From Chelonoidis abingdonii (Eukaryota; Chordata; Testudines; Testudinidae), in NCBI RefSeq assembly GCF_003597395.2, contig NC_133771.1, positions 138,243,651 to 138,307,650 of the forward strand: 64,000 nt of DNA, given 5' to 3'. A program made the translations under genes and the position numbers. The notes beneath the pieces were generated by a model, which saw only the letters and a program-made list of their open reading frames with translations, searched no databases and was not told where the DNA came from. Positions 42,111-60,016 of this stretch are shown here, in pieces (within the stretch, counting starts at the first letter, position 1; each line of letters opens with the position of its first letter).

Positions 42111-42690
42111 GTGGCTGACCGGTGCCCCTGTCCCTATGCTCCCCCAGTCCCCCACCATTCCCGCACCATATTACTTTCCCACAGTCTCACCCCTTCACTC
42201 CTCCTAGCCCCCACACCTACTTCACCTAAACCCCCAGATTCTTTCCCATCCCCTACCATCCATCCCCATTTTTCTAGGCTTGCTGTAGCTCCAAATCCCT
42301 CTTTCCCTATTCTCCCACATTCCTACACCTTCCCAATTAATCTTCACCTCCAAGGAAGCATTGACTTGTCTAATTATTCCCCCAAATACTTTGGGGGATG
42401 CGCTAGAGTTGGGATACACTGACAGCATTGGGGTGCACTGGCAGGGCTGTGGGTGAAAAGGGTTGGGGCACACTGGCAGGTGTCAACACTTCCCTCACTT
42501 GTGTCCCAAACTTTCTACCTAGCTCTACCACCCATTCCCACTTATCTGCTTCTGCATTACCCCCCTCCTCTTGCTGCAGACTCAAACTCCTCTCCCCATA
42601 TTCCCATAGTCCTCCACACTCTAATACTTTTCCCCTCCTAGGAAGCATTCACATGTCTCATTTTCCCCCCTAAAATACTTTGATTACTTT
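42111..42690 (+). repeat. Pyrimidine-rich direct duplication, about 288-bp period
   Basis: AAGGAAGCATTGACTTGTCT with CCCCCAAATACTTTG (42352-42394) recurs as TAGGAAGCATTCACATGTCT with CCCTAAAATACTTTG (42639-42682). Both are preceded by C/T-rich stretches of similar style. Confidence 0.75.
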
Positions 42691-42913
42691 CCCCCCAAGC
42701 TATGCCATCCATGACTCACAAATTGCAGCCACCTCCAGCCGCTCAATCTAAAACTCCTTTTGTGTTAGGTGGGGCCTTGCCATTAATTTATTCTTAGTTA
42801 TAATAATTGAAGGGTGAGTTCACAGCCATCAATTTCAATGAGGTCTGTGACTCATCCAGTCATAAATCTCTCTCAATTTAATAGTACAAGGCAACAAAAG
42901 GAAATCATTTTGG

Positions 42914-43435
42914 GAGACTCTGTAACTCAGGAACCCCTTAAATGACTTCAAATTTGGATTACTAATGCTATCCCATGTCCCCAAGAGGCACATCAAATTT
43001 CAAAGGAATCCAAGTAACCACTCAGATTTTAGAGCCCTTACAAGAGCCAAGCTTTAAAAGCATAAAAATGGTGGGAATGGAAACCCTCTAGTTTTCTGTA
43101 CTTGGCACATGCACCATGTAAAAATCTACATTTTAAAAAATATAGTTCTCAGTTTAGGTCCACCAAAGACTTAGTGGGTGCCAGATGTAAAACTTAACAG
43201 ACATTTTTCACTAGCATCACATCAATAGTTCGATCTTTAGCTCTGTGCATAACACACCCACCCAGAAACTTTTATGAAAAATGACTGTTTTGGGGGTGCC
43301 TTATATCTCTCGAACCTCTGGCTCAAATTACTCCAAATTTGGGTCATTAATCCTACCCTATACCCTCCTGAGGCACACCAAATTTCAAAGGAATCTGACT
43401 AATTATGTCAATTTTAAGGGACTTAGAAAGGTCGA
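42914..43435 (+). repeat. Direct duplication, about 380-bp period
   Basis: CTTCAAATTTGGATTACTAA plus GAGGCACATCAAATTTCAAA (from 42914) matches CTCCAAATTTGGGTCATTAA plus GAGGCACACCAAATTTCAAA (from 43292) in the same order and spacing. Confidence 0.8.
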
Positions 43436-44219
43436 TCTTCAAACGGATGTGATGCAATCTTGGCTGCTGCACTACTATAGTTTGTGGCTGTTCCCTGCTG
43501 GTGCCGAGCAGTTGTGCACACACTCTGACTAGACTGGGAATGTGATGGCGTCCCTGCCTTAGTAGATATGAGGGGCACATTTCTAGACTGGCATGAAAAT
43601 TTCAGATGCTCCCAACAGGCACTGGGTTATCATGCAAGCAACCAGCAGGATTTGAATGTGCTAATGCTCCCTTGGCTCAGGCTGGCTTGCTGTGCATGTT
43701 CCCAGCTGGGTGTGCAGTTTGCAGGAGTTCCACACACAGAGGGCTACTAAGATCAGATCTAGAGTTTCCGGAGTACAATAGCTGCATCCCCGGCAATCTG
43801 ATCCCATGCCTTTTGAAGCCAATGGAAAGACTGGCATTGATTTCAGCAGGCTTTAGAACAGGCCTAGGTGACCACTCTGTATTAAATGCTGGACCCTGAA
43901 CATTCAAATTGCCACTAATGTGTTCATTTACCTCTACTTGTTTTATTTTATAAATCCTCTCTCTTAAAAAAAGTCTTTTCTCTTTTACAGGCTTTTGAAT
44001 AATTTGTCTGTTAATTAACTGTAGCCACTTAAAAAAAGATTTGAAGGTCACTGCAGCCAATTCAATGTAAACTTCTAATAAGTGCACCATGGTAGTCAAA
44101 AAGCAAACAGAAATGTTAGTTGTACAGAGAGTGGGAAAAGAAATAATACTGAGACTATTATAATGTCATGATATTATTCCATGGTATGCCCTGCCTGACC
44201 TGGAATTATGTGCCAGCTT

Positions 44220-45124
44220 CCAGCAACCCACACTCATACAGATACTGCAGAAACAGAGCAGCACCAGAGAGGCTTCAGAATGAGGAGAGACTGAAAAAAT
44301 GGGGACTGTTTACCAGTTCTTTAGAGTGGAGCTTAACAAGAGGTACATGAAAAATAAATACAAACTACAGTAGAACCTCAGAGATATGAACTAACTGGTC
44401 AACCACACATCTCATTTGGAACTGGAAGTACACAATCAAGCAGCAGCAGAGACAAAATAACAACCACCACCACCACCACCTAAATAAAAGAAATACAGTA
44501 CTGTAACTACTAAAGAAATAAAGGGAAACTGTTTCTCTGATTGTTTAACTGAAATTAAGAGGTCTTAAAAGCAGCATTTTTCTTCTTCATAGTAACATTT
44601 CAAAGCTGTATTAAGTCAATGTTCAGTTGTAAACTCTTGAAAGAACAACCATAATGTTTTGTTCAGAGTTACAAACAACCTCCATTCCCAAGGTGTTCAT
44701 AACTCTGAGGTTCTACTGTAATGAACAGTATTAAGAAGCTAGATCAAGGGCTCCAATTTATCTTCTTTCATAATACAAGCATGAGGACATTCAATGAAAC
44801 TGCAAGGCAGCAAATGTAAATCCAATAAAATAATTTTTTTTAACTCAATGCAATTAACTGTGGAACTCACTTCCACAATTGATCTTTGAGGCCAAAAGCC
44901 TAGTAGGAATAAAAAAATTTCTCTGAGTTATGGGAACACCCACAGTTATATTAGACAGAACATAACACAACTTTAGTAGGGATATGCTTGAGCACATAAA
45001 GCAATCTCTAATTCATGAAGGTTATGGGCAGATTACTGCAAACAGAGTTTCTTGCCTTTTCTCTAAAGTATCTAGACCAATGTCAGTCAGAGACTACTGA
45101 ACTAGACAGTATCTGCTATGATAT
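44220..45124 (+). mobile_element. CR1-type LINE 3' part, interrupted by two DNA transposons
   Basis: The left piece (44220-44365) has AATGAGGAGAGACTGAAAAA. The right piece (44721-45124) has AACTGTGGAACTCACTTCC and GAGGCCAAAAGCCTAGTAGG, the typical CR1 3' region. 44366-44720 is a Tigger-like MITE. At 45133 a second transposon follows, just after the TTCCTGAG target sequence. Confidence 0.75.
44366..44720. mobile_element. Tigger/mariner-type MITE
   Basis: It begins TACAGTAGAACCTCAGAG and ends CTCTGAGGTTCTACTGTA, perfect inverted repeats of 18 bp including the TA target duplication. The interior is non-coding and includes a short CCA repeat (about 44460-44480). Confidence 0.93.
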
Positions 45125-45132
45125 TTCCTGAG

Positions 45133-45471
45133 CAGGGGCGGCTCCAGGCCGTGTGCTTGAGGTGGCAAGCCACTGGGGGCACTCTGTCAGTCGCCACGAG
45201 GACGGCAGGCAGGTTGCCTTTGGCGGCATGCCTGCGGAGGGTCCGTTGGTCCCGCGGCTTCAGCGGACCTACTGTAGGCGTGCCTGCGGAGGATCCGCTG
45301 GTCTCGTGGCTTCGGCGGACCTCCTGCAGGCGTGGGATCAGCAGACCCTCTGCAGACCCGGGATCAGCAGACCCTCTGCAGACCCGGGACCAGCAGACCC
45401 TCCGCTGGCAAGCCGCCGAAGGCAGCCTGCCTGCCATGCTTGGGGCAGCAAAAAGTCTAGAGCCGCCCTTG
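45133..45471. mobile_element. GC-rich hAT MITE with 8-bp target duplication
   Basis: It begins CAGGGGCGGCTCCAGGC and ends CTAGAGCCGCCCTTG, inverted repeats with mismatches. TTCCTGAG flanks it on both sides (45125-45132 and 45472-45479), as expected for hAT. Inside, a unit of about 27 bp containing GGGATCAGCAGACCCTCTGC is tandemly repeated (45334-45409). CpG-rich relative to surroundings; not a promoter by evidence. Confidence 0.93.
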
Positions 45472-45997
45472 TTCCTGAGTAAACCTCACTATTGTCAGGG
45501 TCTAAGAACAAGAGGAGGAATGTCAGATACAGAAGACTAAAGAACAAAGCTATAGAAGACTTTTTGACATCATCTTGCATTTTAAACATATGTGAAAGGA
45601 AAAATATAAATAGTTTGCCATGTGTAACTTGCAAACAAGAATTATAGAGGTGGGAGGGGGAGGAGAGTTTGTCCCAGTCCAGAGGCCATGACAATGGGAG
45701 AGGAGAGGTAGGCGGGCTTATTGACAAGCAGGAGAAACCATGAGGTATCATGATATGTGCTTTTGGAGGAGGAGGGATGATTATTTTAGACATGGGGAAG
45801 GAGCTGAATGGGCACATCTTACTTTTTAGCTCCCCCTGCCGCGCATGCATGATATAGGTAAGTTCTAATTATGGCCACACTAGCAAATGCTTCTCCTCTG
45901 AAGTTTCTCTGTACTCCACTAAAAAAAGGAAAGGTTGACTTCAGTACATATGTTATGCAGGGCTTCTTATCCCTCCTTTCCCAAGAACATTAACATT

Positions 45998-48646
45998 ATA
46001 TATAGCAAACAGGAAAACATCAAAAAAGAGCTCTCCAACCTGGAGACTTTCATAAATAACCCAACTTCCATACAAATAAACAGACTTCACTAAAAGAAGA
46101 CAGGAGATCTACATTACTCACTTCACCTCTCTACAAAGAAAAAAGGACTGTAAGCTGTCTAAACTCCTACCTGCCACATAGGGCCACAACCTTAGTACCC
46201 CTAACCCACACAGCAATATCGTCAATCTATCCAACCACACACTCAGCCCAGCAGAAAAGTCTGCCCTATCTCAGGGACTCTCTTTCTGCCCAACCACTCC
46301 CACAAACATGATACAGTTCTGCGGCGATCTGGAAGCCTACTTTCGCCGTCTCCGACTCAAAGAATACTTTCAGGATAACACTGAACAGCCCACTGATACA
46401 CAGTTACCCTCCCACCAACAGCACAAGAAGAAGAACTCCACATGGACTCCTCCTGAGGGTCGTAATGACAGTCTGGACCTATACATAGAATGCTTCCACC
46501 AACGTGCACAGGCAGAAATTGTGGATGTGGAGAAACAACATCGCTTGCCTATAACCGTAAGTCGTGCACAACACAATTCATCCACAGCCTCAGAAACCAC
46601 CCTGACATATCATCAAGAGGCTGTAAGGAGGTGCTGTTGTCATCATGAACAGGTTTGACTACCAAAGTAAGGCTGCCAGACAACTCTTCCAATACACATT
46701 CTATTAGGCCACTTCCTCAGATCCCACTAGGAATACATCTAAATACTGCACCATTACTCAGACACTCCTACACTAACCAGAACAATCAACATTACCCTGT
46801 AGACCCCGACCAGGGTTATTTACTGATCTACTACCCAAGATCCACAAAACCGGAATCCTGACCCCATCGTCTTCGGCATTGCACTCTCACCTGAAGGACT
46901 CTCTGGTAGTGACTCTCTACTCAGACTATCCACCAGCACTCCCAGCTATCCCGGACACCACTGATTTCCTGAGGAAACTACAATGGCATTGGTGACTTCC
47001 AGAAAACACCATCCTAGCCACCATGGATGTAGAGGCCTCTCTACCACAAACATCCCCACACAGATGGGAATACAAGCTGTCAGACAGTATCCCTATGACG
47101 CCACAGCACAACGGTTAGCGAGCTCTGTGGCCTTTATCCCTAACACATAACTATTTCAATTTGAGAACAATATATAATTCCAGATCCAGTGGCACCACTA
47201 TGGGCACCACATGGCCCCACAATATGTCAATATTTTTATGGCTGACCTGGAACAATGCTTCCTCAGCTGTCATCCACTCACGCCCTTCCTCTTACCTACG
47301 TTACATTGATGGAATCTTCATCATCTTGACCCATGAAAGGAGACTTCTGGAAAAAATTCCACCATGATTTCAACAGCTTCCACCCAACCGATCACCTCAA
47401 GCCTGGACCAATCTACACGGAGGTCCATTCCTAGAACACACGTGCAAGTAAGTGATGGTCACATAAACACCACCTATATGAAAACCACTGATGCTATGCC
47501 ACCTTCATGCCTCCAGCTTCCAATCACGCGCGCACACCACACGATCCATTTCTACAGCAAGCACTGGCAAATGCATCTGCTCCAAGCCCTCAGACAGGAC
47601 CAACACCTACAAAATCTCCACAGGCATTTCAAAACTACAAATACCCACACAAGGAAATAAGGAAACAGATTCAGCAGAGCCAGACGTGATACCACAAGCC
47701 TCTACTTGCAAGACAAACCAAAAATAAACCAAAAACAGGAAAACTCCCCCAAAAGGGCCCATTTTTTCACCCAAACAGTCCCAGCTAAAACCCATCCAAC
47801 ACATCATCAGATCTACAACCTTCCGGACAATTGATCCCACACTTTCACAGGCCTTGGGTGGCAGGGCCCATCCCTCGCCACAGACAAGCCAACCATGAAG
47901 CTATTTTACCAGTAACGTGCATTAGTAACTCTGACTCAGGAACGCCAATCCATGCAACAAAACTTGATGTCAAACTCTGCGCCACATATCTCACCAGCGG
48001 ACACCTCACAGACCTAACCGATCCAACCACACCATCACTGTGTTCATGGCCAACCTGCACGTCCCACCAATGTAAATACGCATCGATATGCCATCATGCC
48101 CCTCTGCTATGTACAATCAGCCCAAACTGGACCAGTCTCTACGGAAAAGGATAAATGGACACAATCTAGATATTAGGAATGGCAATATACAAAAACCTGT
48201 AGGATAACACTTCAGCCTCCCTGGCCATACAATAGCAGTTCTTAAGGTAGCCATCCTGAAGCAAAAAAACTTCAGGACCAGACTTCAAAGAGATACTGCT
48301 GAGCTTCAGTTCATCTGCAAATTTGACACCATCAGCTCAGGATTAAACAAAGACTGTGAATGGCTTGCCAGCTACAAAAGCAGTTTCTCTTCCCTTAGTT
48401 TTCACACCTCAGCTGCTAGAAGAGGGTCTCATCCTCCCTGATTGAACTAATCTCATTCTCTCTAGCCTGCTTCTTGCTTGCATATATATATACACCTGCC
48501 CCTGGAAATTTCCACTACATGCATCTGACGAAGTGGGTATTCACTCATGAAAGCTCATGCTTCAAAACATCTGTTAGTCTATCAGGTGCCACAGGACTCT
48601 TTGTTTCCTTTACAGATCCAAACTAACATGGCTACCCCTCTTATAC
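45998..48646 (+). mobile_element. Penelope-like element, nearly full length but decayed
   Basis: The N-terminal region runs from about 46020. A piece at 46308-46500 reads FCGDLEAYFRRLRLKEYFQD. RT-domain pieces include TMDVEASLPQ (about 47022) and LRYIDGIFIILTHE (about 47305), where the family has YIDD. A weak GIY-YIG region is near 48050-48150. The 3' end (48300-48646) matches the copies at 16328 and 20489. Many stops and frameshifts. TTAACATT flanks both sides (45990-45997, 48647-48654) as a possible target duplication. Confidence 0.85.
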
Positions 48647-49721
48647 TTAACATTTCAAGGTGGCTATTTTCAGACCATGGTGACTGGAACAATAAATACT
48701 GTGATACACTTGAAAAGCTGGAGAAAAAGACGTCTTGTTACAAGATTCTCAGTACAGCAAGGAGGCTGGAAATACAGTTCTAAGATAACCAGCAATTCAA
48801 TCATAACCTCTTTAGAGACACTTAACTAATTTAGTTACACCACACACCAATTCACTGGAGTCCCCCAAAGCAAATGTAAGTTGTACCATACCCAAAATAG
48901 AAACTGAGACAGATGACTGAGAAAGAATAGAAACAGGAAGGAAGGGGAGAGAGAGGCTTGTAAGTGAAATCTCAAAATTCCTGGTGGCAGTTTGCTTGCT
49001 GGAATGCATCAGAGTTGTAGCAGCAAACACTTTTACCAGGCTGCTCTAAGCGGTCAAGCAATTAGACTCAGTGGGGAAGAGAAGTAAACTTACTGCATTA
49101 TTCTGTCCATTCCTATATCCAAGATATAAAATAAGAGACATGGAAGAGAGAAGGGGGACTTTAGAGATCCAGCATGACAAAGTATGTTTTAAAACAAGAA
49201 AAAATGGAATGAAAGGGTAGTTTTGGAAGAGATAGTTGAAGCTTTAAAGTGCTATATATTAAATGAGATTTATTGCTATTTCCTTTTCACTCCCTCTGAC
49301 ATTTATGGTCTAATCATCTGAACAGCTGTGAAAATAAAGAGTAAAACAGGACTCTTTAAACTGGGAGTGGAACACATGCTAGGGACAGGACAGAGCTGGG
49401 TTTTGTATCAAGCCTTTTTTCTTTTTCTTTTTCTTTTTTAAAAGAGAAAGCAAAAATTTCTCAGAGTTTGACGCTGACTTTTGGGGCAACTAACGATCAA
49501 GTAGTGAGACAACTTTGTGCTTTTGTGTATCCCCCACCAAATGCAGTGCTGTCTACACATTTGCAAAGTTGTAAACAAAATAGTGGCGTGGTAATTTGCC
49601 CTTTCCCATCATTCTCCTATTTTTTTTCATTGTTTACTTCTTTGAAGGTTTTTTTTTTTTTTAAAACTAATTGATCTCTATGATGGACTGGAGTGATTAT
49701 TAGATATTGTATATAGTCAGC

Positions 49722-49845
49722 TAGGGTGACCAGACAGCAAGTGTGAAAAATCGGGACGGGGGTGGGGGATAATAGGTTCCTATATAAGAAAAAGCCCCCA
49801 AAATTGGGACTCTCCCTATAAAATTGGGACATCTGGCCACTCTAT
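49722..49845. mobile_element. Short MITE with TAGGGTGACCAGAC ends (second copy)
   Basis: CTAGGGTGACCAGACAGC left, GACATCTGGCCACTCTA right, with GGGACGGGGGTGGGGGATAA inside. Same family as 14959-15091. Confidence 0.8.
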
Positions 49846-49889
49846 AGTGAGCACACATTTTTATTATAAGCAACTATCATATTCTGTTC

Positions 49890-49975
49890 CTGTAGTACAC
49901 ACAATGTGGTAAGTGCTGTGCAGATCCGCGAGGGCATGCAAAAGCAATGCCTAGTCCCTGCCCCAAGGAAGTTTT
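49890..49975 (-). mobile_element. CORE-SINE tail fragment
   Basis: AGTGCTGTGCAGATCCGCG and CCTAGTCCCTGCCCCAAGGA resemble the tail that in other copies reads CAGTCCCTGCCCCAAAGAG. Confidence 0.5.
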
Positions 49976-50557
49976 GCTTACTGGTACAGCTTCTTTACCC
50001 GGTTATATTCCTCCATCCCAATTTAAAAAACAAATACTTGGCCTAATTCGGTGTCTCGCACTGCCAGCTCCCTACTCTGCTGCCCAAAGAGGTAGGAGGG
50101 TCAGTTGCCAAAGTACATACTTGAGGGATTAAATTTTTCCTGTCTAAGCAGAAATGGAAAGATTAGAAGACACAGTGGAAATGCAGGACATGGTATAAAG
50201 AAGCTACTGCATATATCCAAAGGAATAGGGAAAAGATATAGCCAAACTGCACTCCACTGCAGAGTTGGAGAAGTTGCTTGCTACCCAGACTGGTGGCCTC
50301 GAGACTCTCTCCGCCCTGGTCATCAGTTCTCTGTCATCATCTCCCTTCCACCCATCCTAATGCATCATCAACATAACAACAGTACTCAAAGCTTTACACA
50401 TATGCACCTATGGCTCTCCCTTACAAAAACTACTGGACAAAATAGTTCTTCCTCAACAAACTCCATATCTAGTTATGAAATGCCAATTCCTGCAACATCT
50501 GCTTCTGTATCTACCCATTTACCTGTTAACAAATATTAGCTATCAATGTATGTAAAC

Positions 50558-51389
50558 TTGGCCTAGACAAATTGGAGGACTTGGCCAAAAAAAATCTGAT
50601 GAGATTCAACAAGGACAGGTGCAGAGTCTGGCATTTAGGAAGGAAGAATCCCATGCACTGCTACAGGCTGGGGACTGACTGGCTAAGCAGCAGTTTTGCA
50701 GAAAAGGACCTGGGGATTACAGTGGATGAGAAGCTGGATATGAGTCAGCCGTGTGCCCTTGTTGCCAAGAAGACCAATGGCATATTGGGCTGTATTCATA
50801 GGAGCATTGCCAGCAGATCGAAGAAGTGATTATTCCCCTCTATCAGCATTGGTGAGGCCACATCTGAGTATTGCATCCATTTGGGTCCCCTCCCACTACA
50901 GAAAGGATGTGGACAAATTGGAGAGAGTCCAGCGGAGGGACGAAAATGATTAGGGGGCTCGGGCACATGACTTATGAGACAGGCTGAAACCTATCTTAGT
51001 CAGGCAGAAAGAGAGAGTGAAGGGGGATTTGATAGAAGCCTTCAATTACCTGAAGAGGGAGGAGGGTTTCAAAGAGGATGGCACTAGTCTGTTTTCAGTG
51101 GTGGCAGATGACAGAACAAGGAGCAATGGTCTCTAGTTGTAGTGGGGGAGGTTTAGGTTGGATATTAGGAAACACTATTTCACTAGGAGGGTGGTGAAGC
51201 ACTGGAATGGGTTACCTAGGGAGGTGGTGGAATCTCTGTCCTCAGAGGTTTTTAAGGCCCGGCTTGTCAAAGCCTTGGCTGGGATGATTTAGTTGATGTT
51301 GGTCCTGCTTTAAGCAGGGGATTGGACTAGATGACCTCCTGAGGTCTCTTCCAATGCTTATCTTCTATGATTCAATGATTCTATGATAG
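50558..51389 (+). mobile_element. CR1 LINE, RT C-terminus to complete 3' tail
   Basis: Encodes NLMRFNKDRCRVWHLGRKNP, then LDMSQPCALVAKKTNGILGC, then VRPHLSIASIWVPSHYRKDV in a shifted frame. The 3' UTR is complete: GGGGATTGGACTAGATGACC, then TTCTATGATTCAATGATTC, the CR1 end repeat. The longest CR1 3' copy in forward orientation here. Confidence 0.93.
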
Positions 51390-53039
51390 TCTGCATTCTT
51401 CTGCACACCCTAAGAAGGATTTGGGAGGTGCTAGAACAATGTTCCAGTCCAATTCAACTTCCTGGGTCTTTTGTTCTATCATCTTCATAAGATTTTCTAT
51501 CCCTTAATGCATCAAAATGCAATCCTTTTGATTTTTTAAACTTTCTCTGCATTAAGCAGACCCTTTCATGGAGCAATCCTTAGTAACTACTACAATAGAT
51601 ATTTTCCTGCCAAGGAGCTTAAGAATGTAGATTAGTCTCACTGACTTCAATAGGACAGTTTGTGAGGAAGGACTGCTCATTAAGTAATGTTTTGCAGGAT
51701 CAGACTCTAAAGCAGTGTTGGTTTGACACTTTCTGATTATCCTCATCCCAATATTGTATATTGTTCTACTTTAAATATAATATTGTGCCCAATTTTTATC
51801 TGACAGTGTTTCTTTAAGGCCCTCAGAAACTTCTAAATTCAAACTCTCACTCTGCTTAGAAAGCTCTACTATTCATGAAAACAATAAAAGATTGACATGA
51901 AAGTGAAGAAAAGTGGAATCAGAGCCAGAAGTGCTAATGACAAAATGAATATAGATGCATGTAAGGTGATTATATACAAGTTTTGCAGGCTACCACATGT
52001 TCGGGCAAATGTTTATTTCACTTGGCTGGCTATCAGAATCTTCTGCAAGACTGCTTTTTCACGTCCCTTTTAAAAAAAGGTGAAAAGGAAGCAAGAAACC
52101 ATACCACATTTTCTTGTGCATAACAAAGAGCAAATTTGGCAAAAGAATATGGTCTTCAAAACATGAACAACTTTAAGAAGAAAGACAAAATGTTTAAAAA
52201 ATTCTGAATGACAAACTTTGAGAAAGGTAGGGATGGATTCCAGCAGGCATAAACTCTCACAGTTCCATTAACTTCAGTGGAACTATGGGAATACACACCA
52301 GCTAAGGATCTGACCCTTTGAGTACATAGCATTAGTATATGCTACATGTGGGGTGAATTAGTAAGCAAAGAAAGAACTACAGAGGGCACTAAAAAAAATG
52401 CAGGATGCTTAAAAGAAAATATGTACTGCCATATGTGTGCCATTTGTGTAATGAGTAAAAATGACTTCTGGATGAGTGAAGACCATTAAGGGTCTAATTC
52501 TGCCTTGCTTCTTCATAAAGAGTATTGCTTTAGTTCATGAGTACTCCCAATACTTATGGAGTAAGGTACTACTCAATGCAAGCAAGAGTGGTAGCATAGA
52601 CCTGAAAATTACTTAGGAAGACAGACCCATTTGCTTGGGAATATAAAATGTCACTGAACAAGGCTATGCAAAACATAAACACAAGGAGTAAGGGGGAAAA
52701 TGAACTAGGGAGGCAAAAGTAATAACTAAGATGAAAACAGAGATTAATGACAAACAGAAACAAGTGTTTTAAATACATGAGAAAGAAAGCACTAGGCAAG
52801 CAGTCAGTAAAATTATCAAGGGGTTAGACTGAAAATTTAATGACAGATGTTAATGTTGCTCAAAGCCAATCTTCCCTCCTCCACTTCCCAGTTTTCATAA
52901 AGAACCTAAAGTTTGTGTGTATCTTCAAAACTAGAATGTATTTATTTTGAATAGGAGAGAAAGGGCACTGGAATTAAATATTAAAAGGTCTACCCCAAGA
53001 GTTTCAAATTGGGGAGCCAAATGTTGGGTGCCTGAATAA

Positions 53040-53165
53040 GTGGTTTGATCTTCAGAGATGATGAGCAGCTGCAGCTCCCATTGATTTTAAGGGGAGCTGG
53101 TAGGTGCTCAGTCTCTTTCAAACATGGATTTAGGTGCCTAACATCAGACATCCAAGTTTAAACAT
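53040..53165. mobile_element. Palindromic MITE fragment
   Basis: GATGAGCAGCTGCAGCTCCC and GGGGAGCTGGTAGGTGCTCA are inverses around CATTGATTTTAAG. The flanking TTTAGGTGCCTAACATC is often found next to this family. Confidence 0.65.
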
Positions 53166-54059
53166 TTTAGCCTTAATTCCTTTTGATGAAAAAAAATATC
53201 AAACTAAACCAAACCAAAATCGCCCACTTCCACCTAGAAATAACCTGAAGATATCCAGATCTCTGACCGTTAGGACTGGAACGATGTGCCCCATGCATTC
53301 ATGACTGCCATGTTTGATTCTGTAACTCATATCTAGGAAAGAAGCCACATGCCTTCAAAAAATTCCAGCTGACATAAAATACAGCAGTCCTTCGTTTAGC
53401 AACACAGGACCCCATGAACAGATCGCCTCAGTTTTCCACTCCATGCACTTGCACTCTAGCAACCTGAGAGGTTCTCTCTCCTTCCACTTCTATGACCTCA
53501 CACAAAAGCTACATTCCACTAGATTCTAGAGCAATTAAACTAAGGGATGCTTGTGAGAGCAGAAGACAGAACTTTCACAAGAGCTGGACCCAGATTATGA
53601 AATCCCCCCTACCCTCCACAAAAGATAACAAAAAAAACTAATAATTTTTAGAAATAAATACAAACCCTCTTTGACTTGATAATATTCTTTGTTTATTTAT
53701 TTCTTCATGCCCATGCATTCACACCCATCCATTCACTCACATAAACCAAAACCAACCGAATAGAAAAATCTACAAACTAATCACACTACTTCTCCTACAG
53801 GCTGGAAAGGAAGAAAAAGAGATAGTTATTTCTATATTTAAATACTTGGGAGGTGCTCAGATATCATGCTGATGTGAGGCCATGTATGTGCAGCAGACAC
53901 ACAAAGTGTGCTTCACTCCTTGTTGGTCTGGCCAGCTCCTATTTTGGCTTACATTCTTCACTGCCTGTCCTAAACTACTCTGAGTTTCTGTCTGCTGTTC
54001 AACAGCTGCAATATTTTACTCCAAAGCAGGCTGCATATAAAAGGTGGATGAAGAAAACT

Positions 54060-54135
54060 ATATATAGTCTGTAAACTGCTTTGAGATCCTACTGGATAAA
54101 AGGCACTAAAATAAAATGTGCAGAATCATTATTAA
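54060..54135 (+). mobile_element. SINE tail fragment
   Basis: GTAAACTGCTTTGAGATCCT and AAAGGCACTAAAATAAAATG match the tail pattern GCACTTTGAGATCCT...AAAGGCGCTATATAAA. Confidence 0.6.
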
Positions 54136-54619
54136 ATAATTTCTATGTTCTTAAGTTCATTTTCTGGTCCAGCTAGAAGACAGAAAATTACAGTCAAAAA
54201 TAACCAAACATGATCTCAATATCTATGAAATATTACCTGTTAAAATCATTGCATCAGACTCATCGGTTTGCCCATTCACATTTAGTGCTGAGAGCGCCCC
54301 ACCATCTAGAAACTGGTAAAAATTTGCTAACACTAGCTACTAAAATGATAAAGGACACTTATGATTTCTATAGCTTTGTTGCTGTCTGTCTGTACAGTAA
54401 ATGTGATATGACATATCATATGTAAGATCCTGATAATTATTTAACTACATTTTAATAAATAACTAAGTACAAAATATTAATACAGTAGGACCAAGACCTT
54501 AAGAAAAAGGTTATTCTCATGCCCTAGAGCAACATGTAGAATTAGCTTTTAGAAAACAAAAACAGCAGAAAAGGAAAAAACATTCCAAATAACAGGTGTA
54601 CAAAACTTTAATTGTCTTA

Positions 54620-59761
<5,142 letters not shown>

Positions 59762-59892
59762 TTACAGGTATCAAGGTAATTTCAACAGTAAAATTTTAAA
59801 ATTCTAAATCCTTCACAATTGTGCATTGTCAGGTAACTGTACTGGAATGAATGAAATTTAGTTTCTATTGTGCTACTTTATTCACTCGTATT

Positions 59893-60016
59893 AAGGTCTT
59901 GATTCAGGAAGATGCTAAGGCATGTATTTAACTTTAAGCACGATTAGTCTCATGAACTACTCAAGTATTTAAATTTAGATAGATGCTTAAGTACCTAACT
60001 GAACTGGGGCCTAAGT
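59893..60016. mobile_element. MITE of the GATCCTGCA...TTAAGCAC family
   Basis: AAGGTCTTGATTCAGGAAGA, TTTAACTTTAAGCACGATTA, then ATAGATGCTTAAGTACCTAA and CTGAACTGGGGCCTAA on the right form an imperfect palindrome. Common in turtles and birds. Confidence 0.7.

Noticed and set aside
45133..45471. Possible CpG island promoter
   Set aside because: The GC-rich stretch has transposon ends and an 8-bp target duplication, which explain it fully.
45338..45850. Minus-strand ORF of 170 aa and overlapping plus-strand ORFs
   Set aside because: They are produced by the GC-rich hAT MITE, whose lack of stops comes from base composition and tandem units.
50105..50539. Plus-strand ORF of 144 aa next to a CR1
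   Set aside because: Ser/Thr/His-rich with no domain; it stops just before the CR1 begins.
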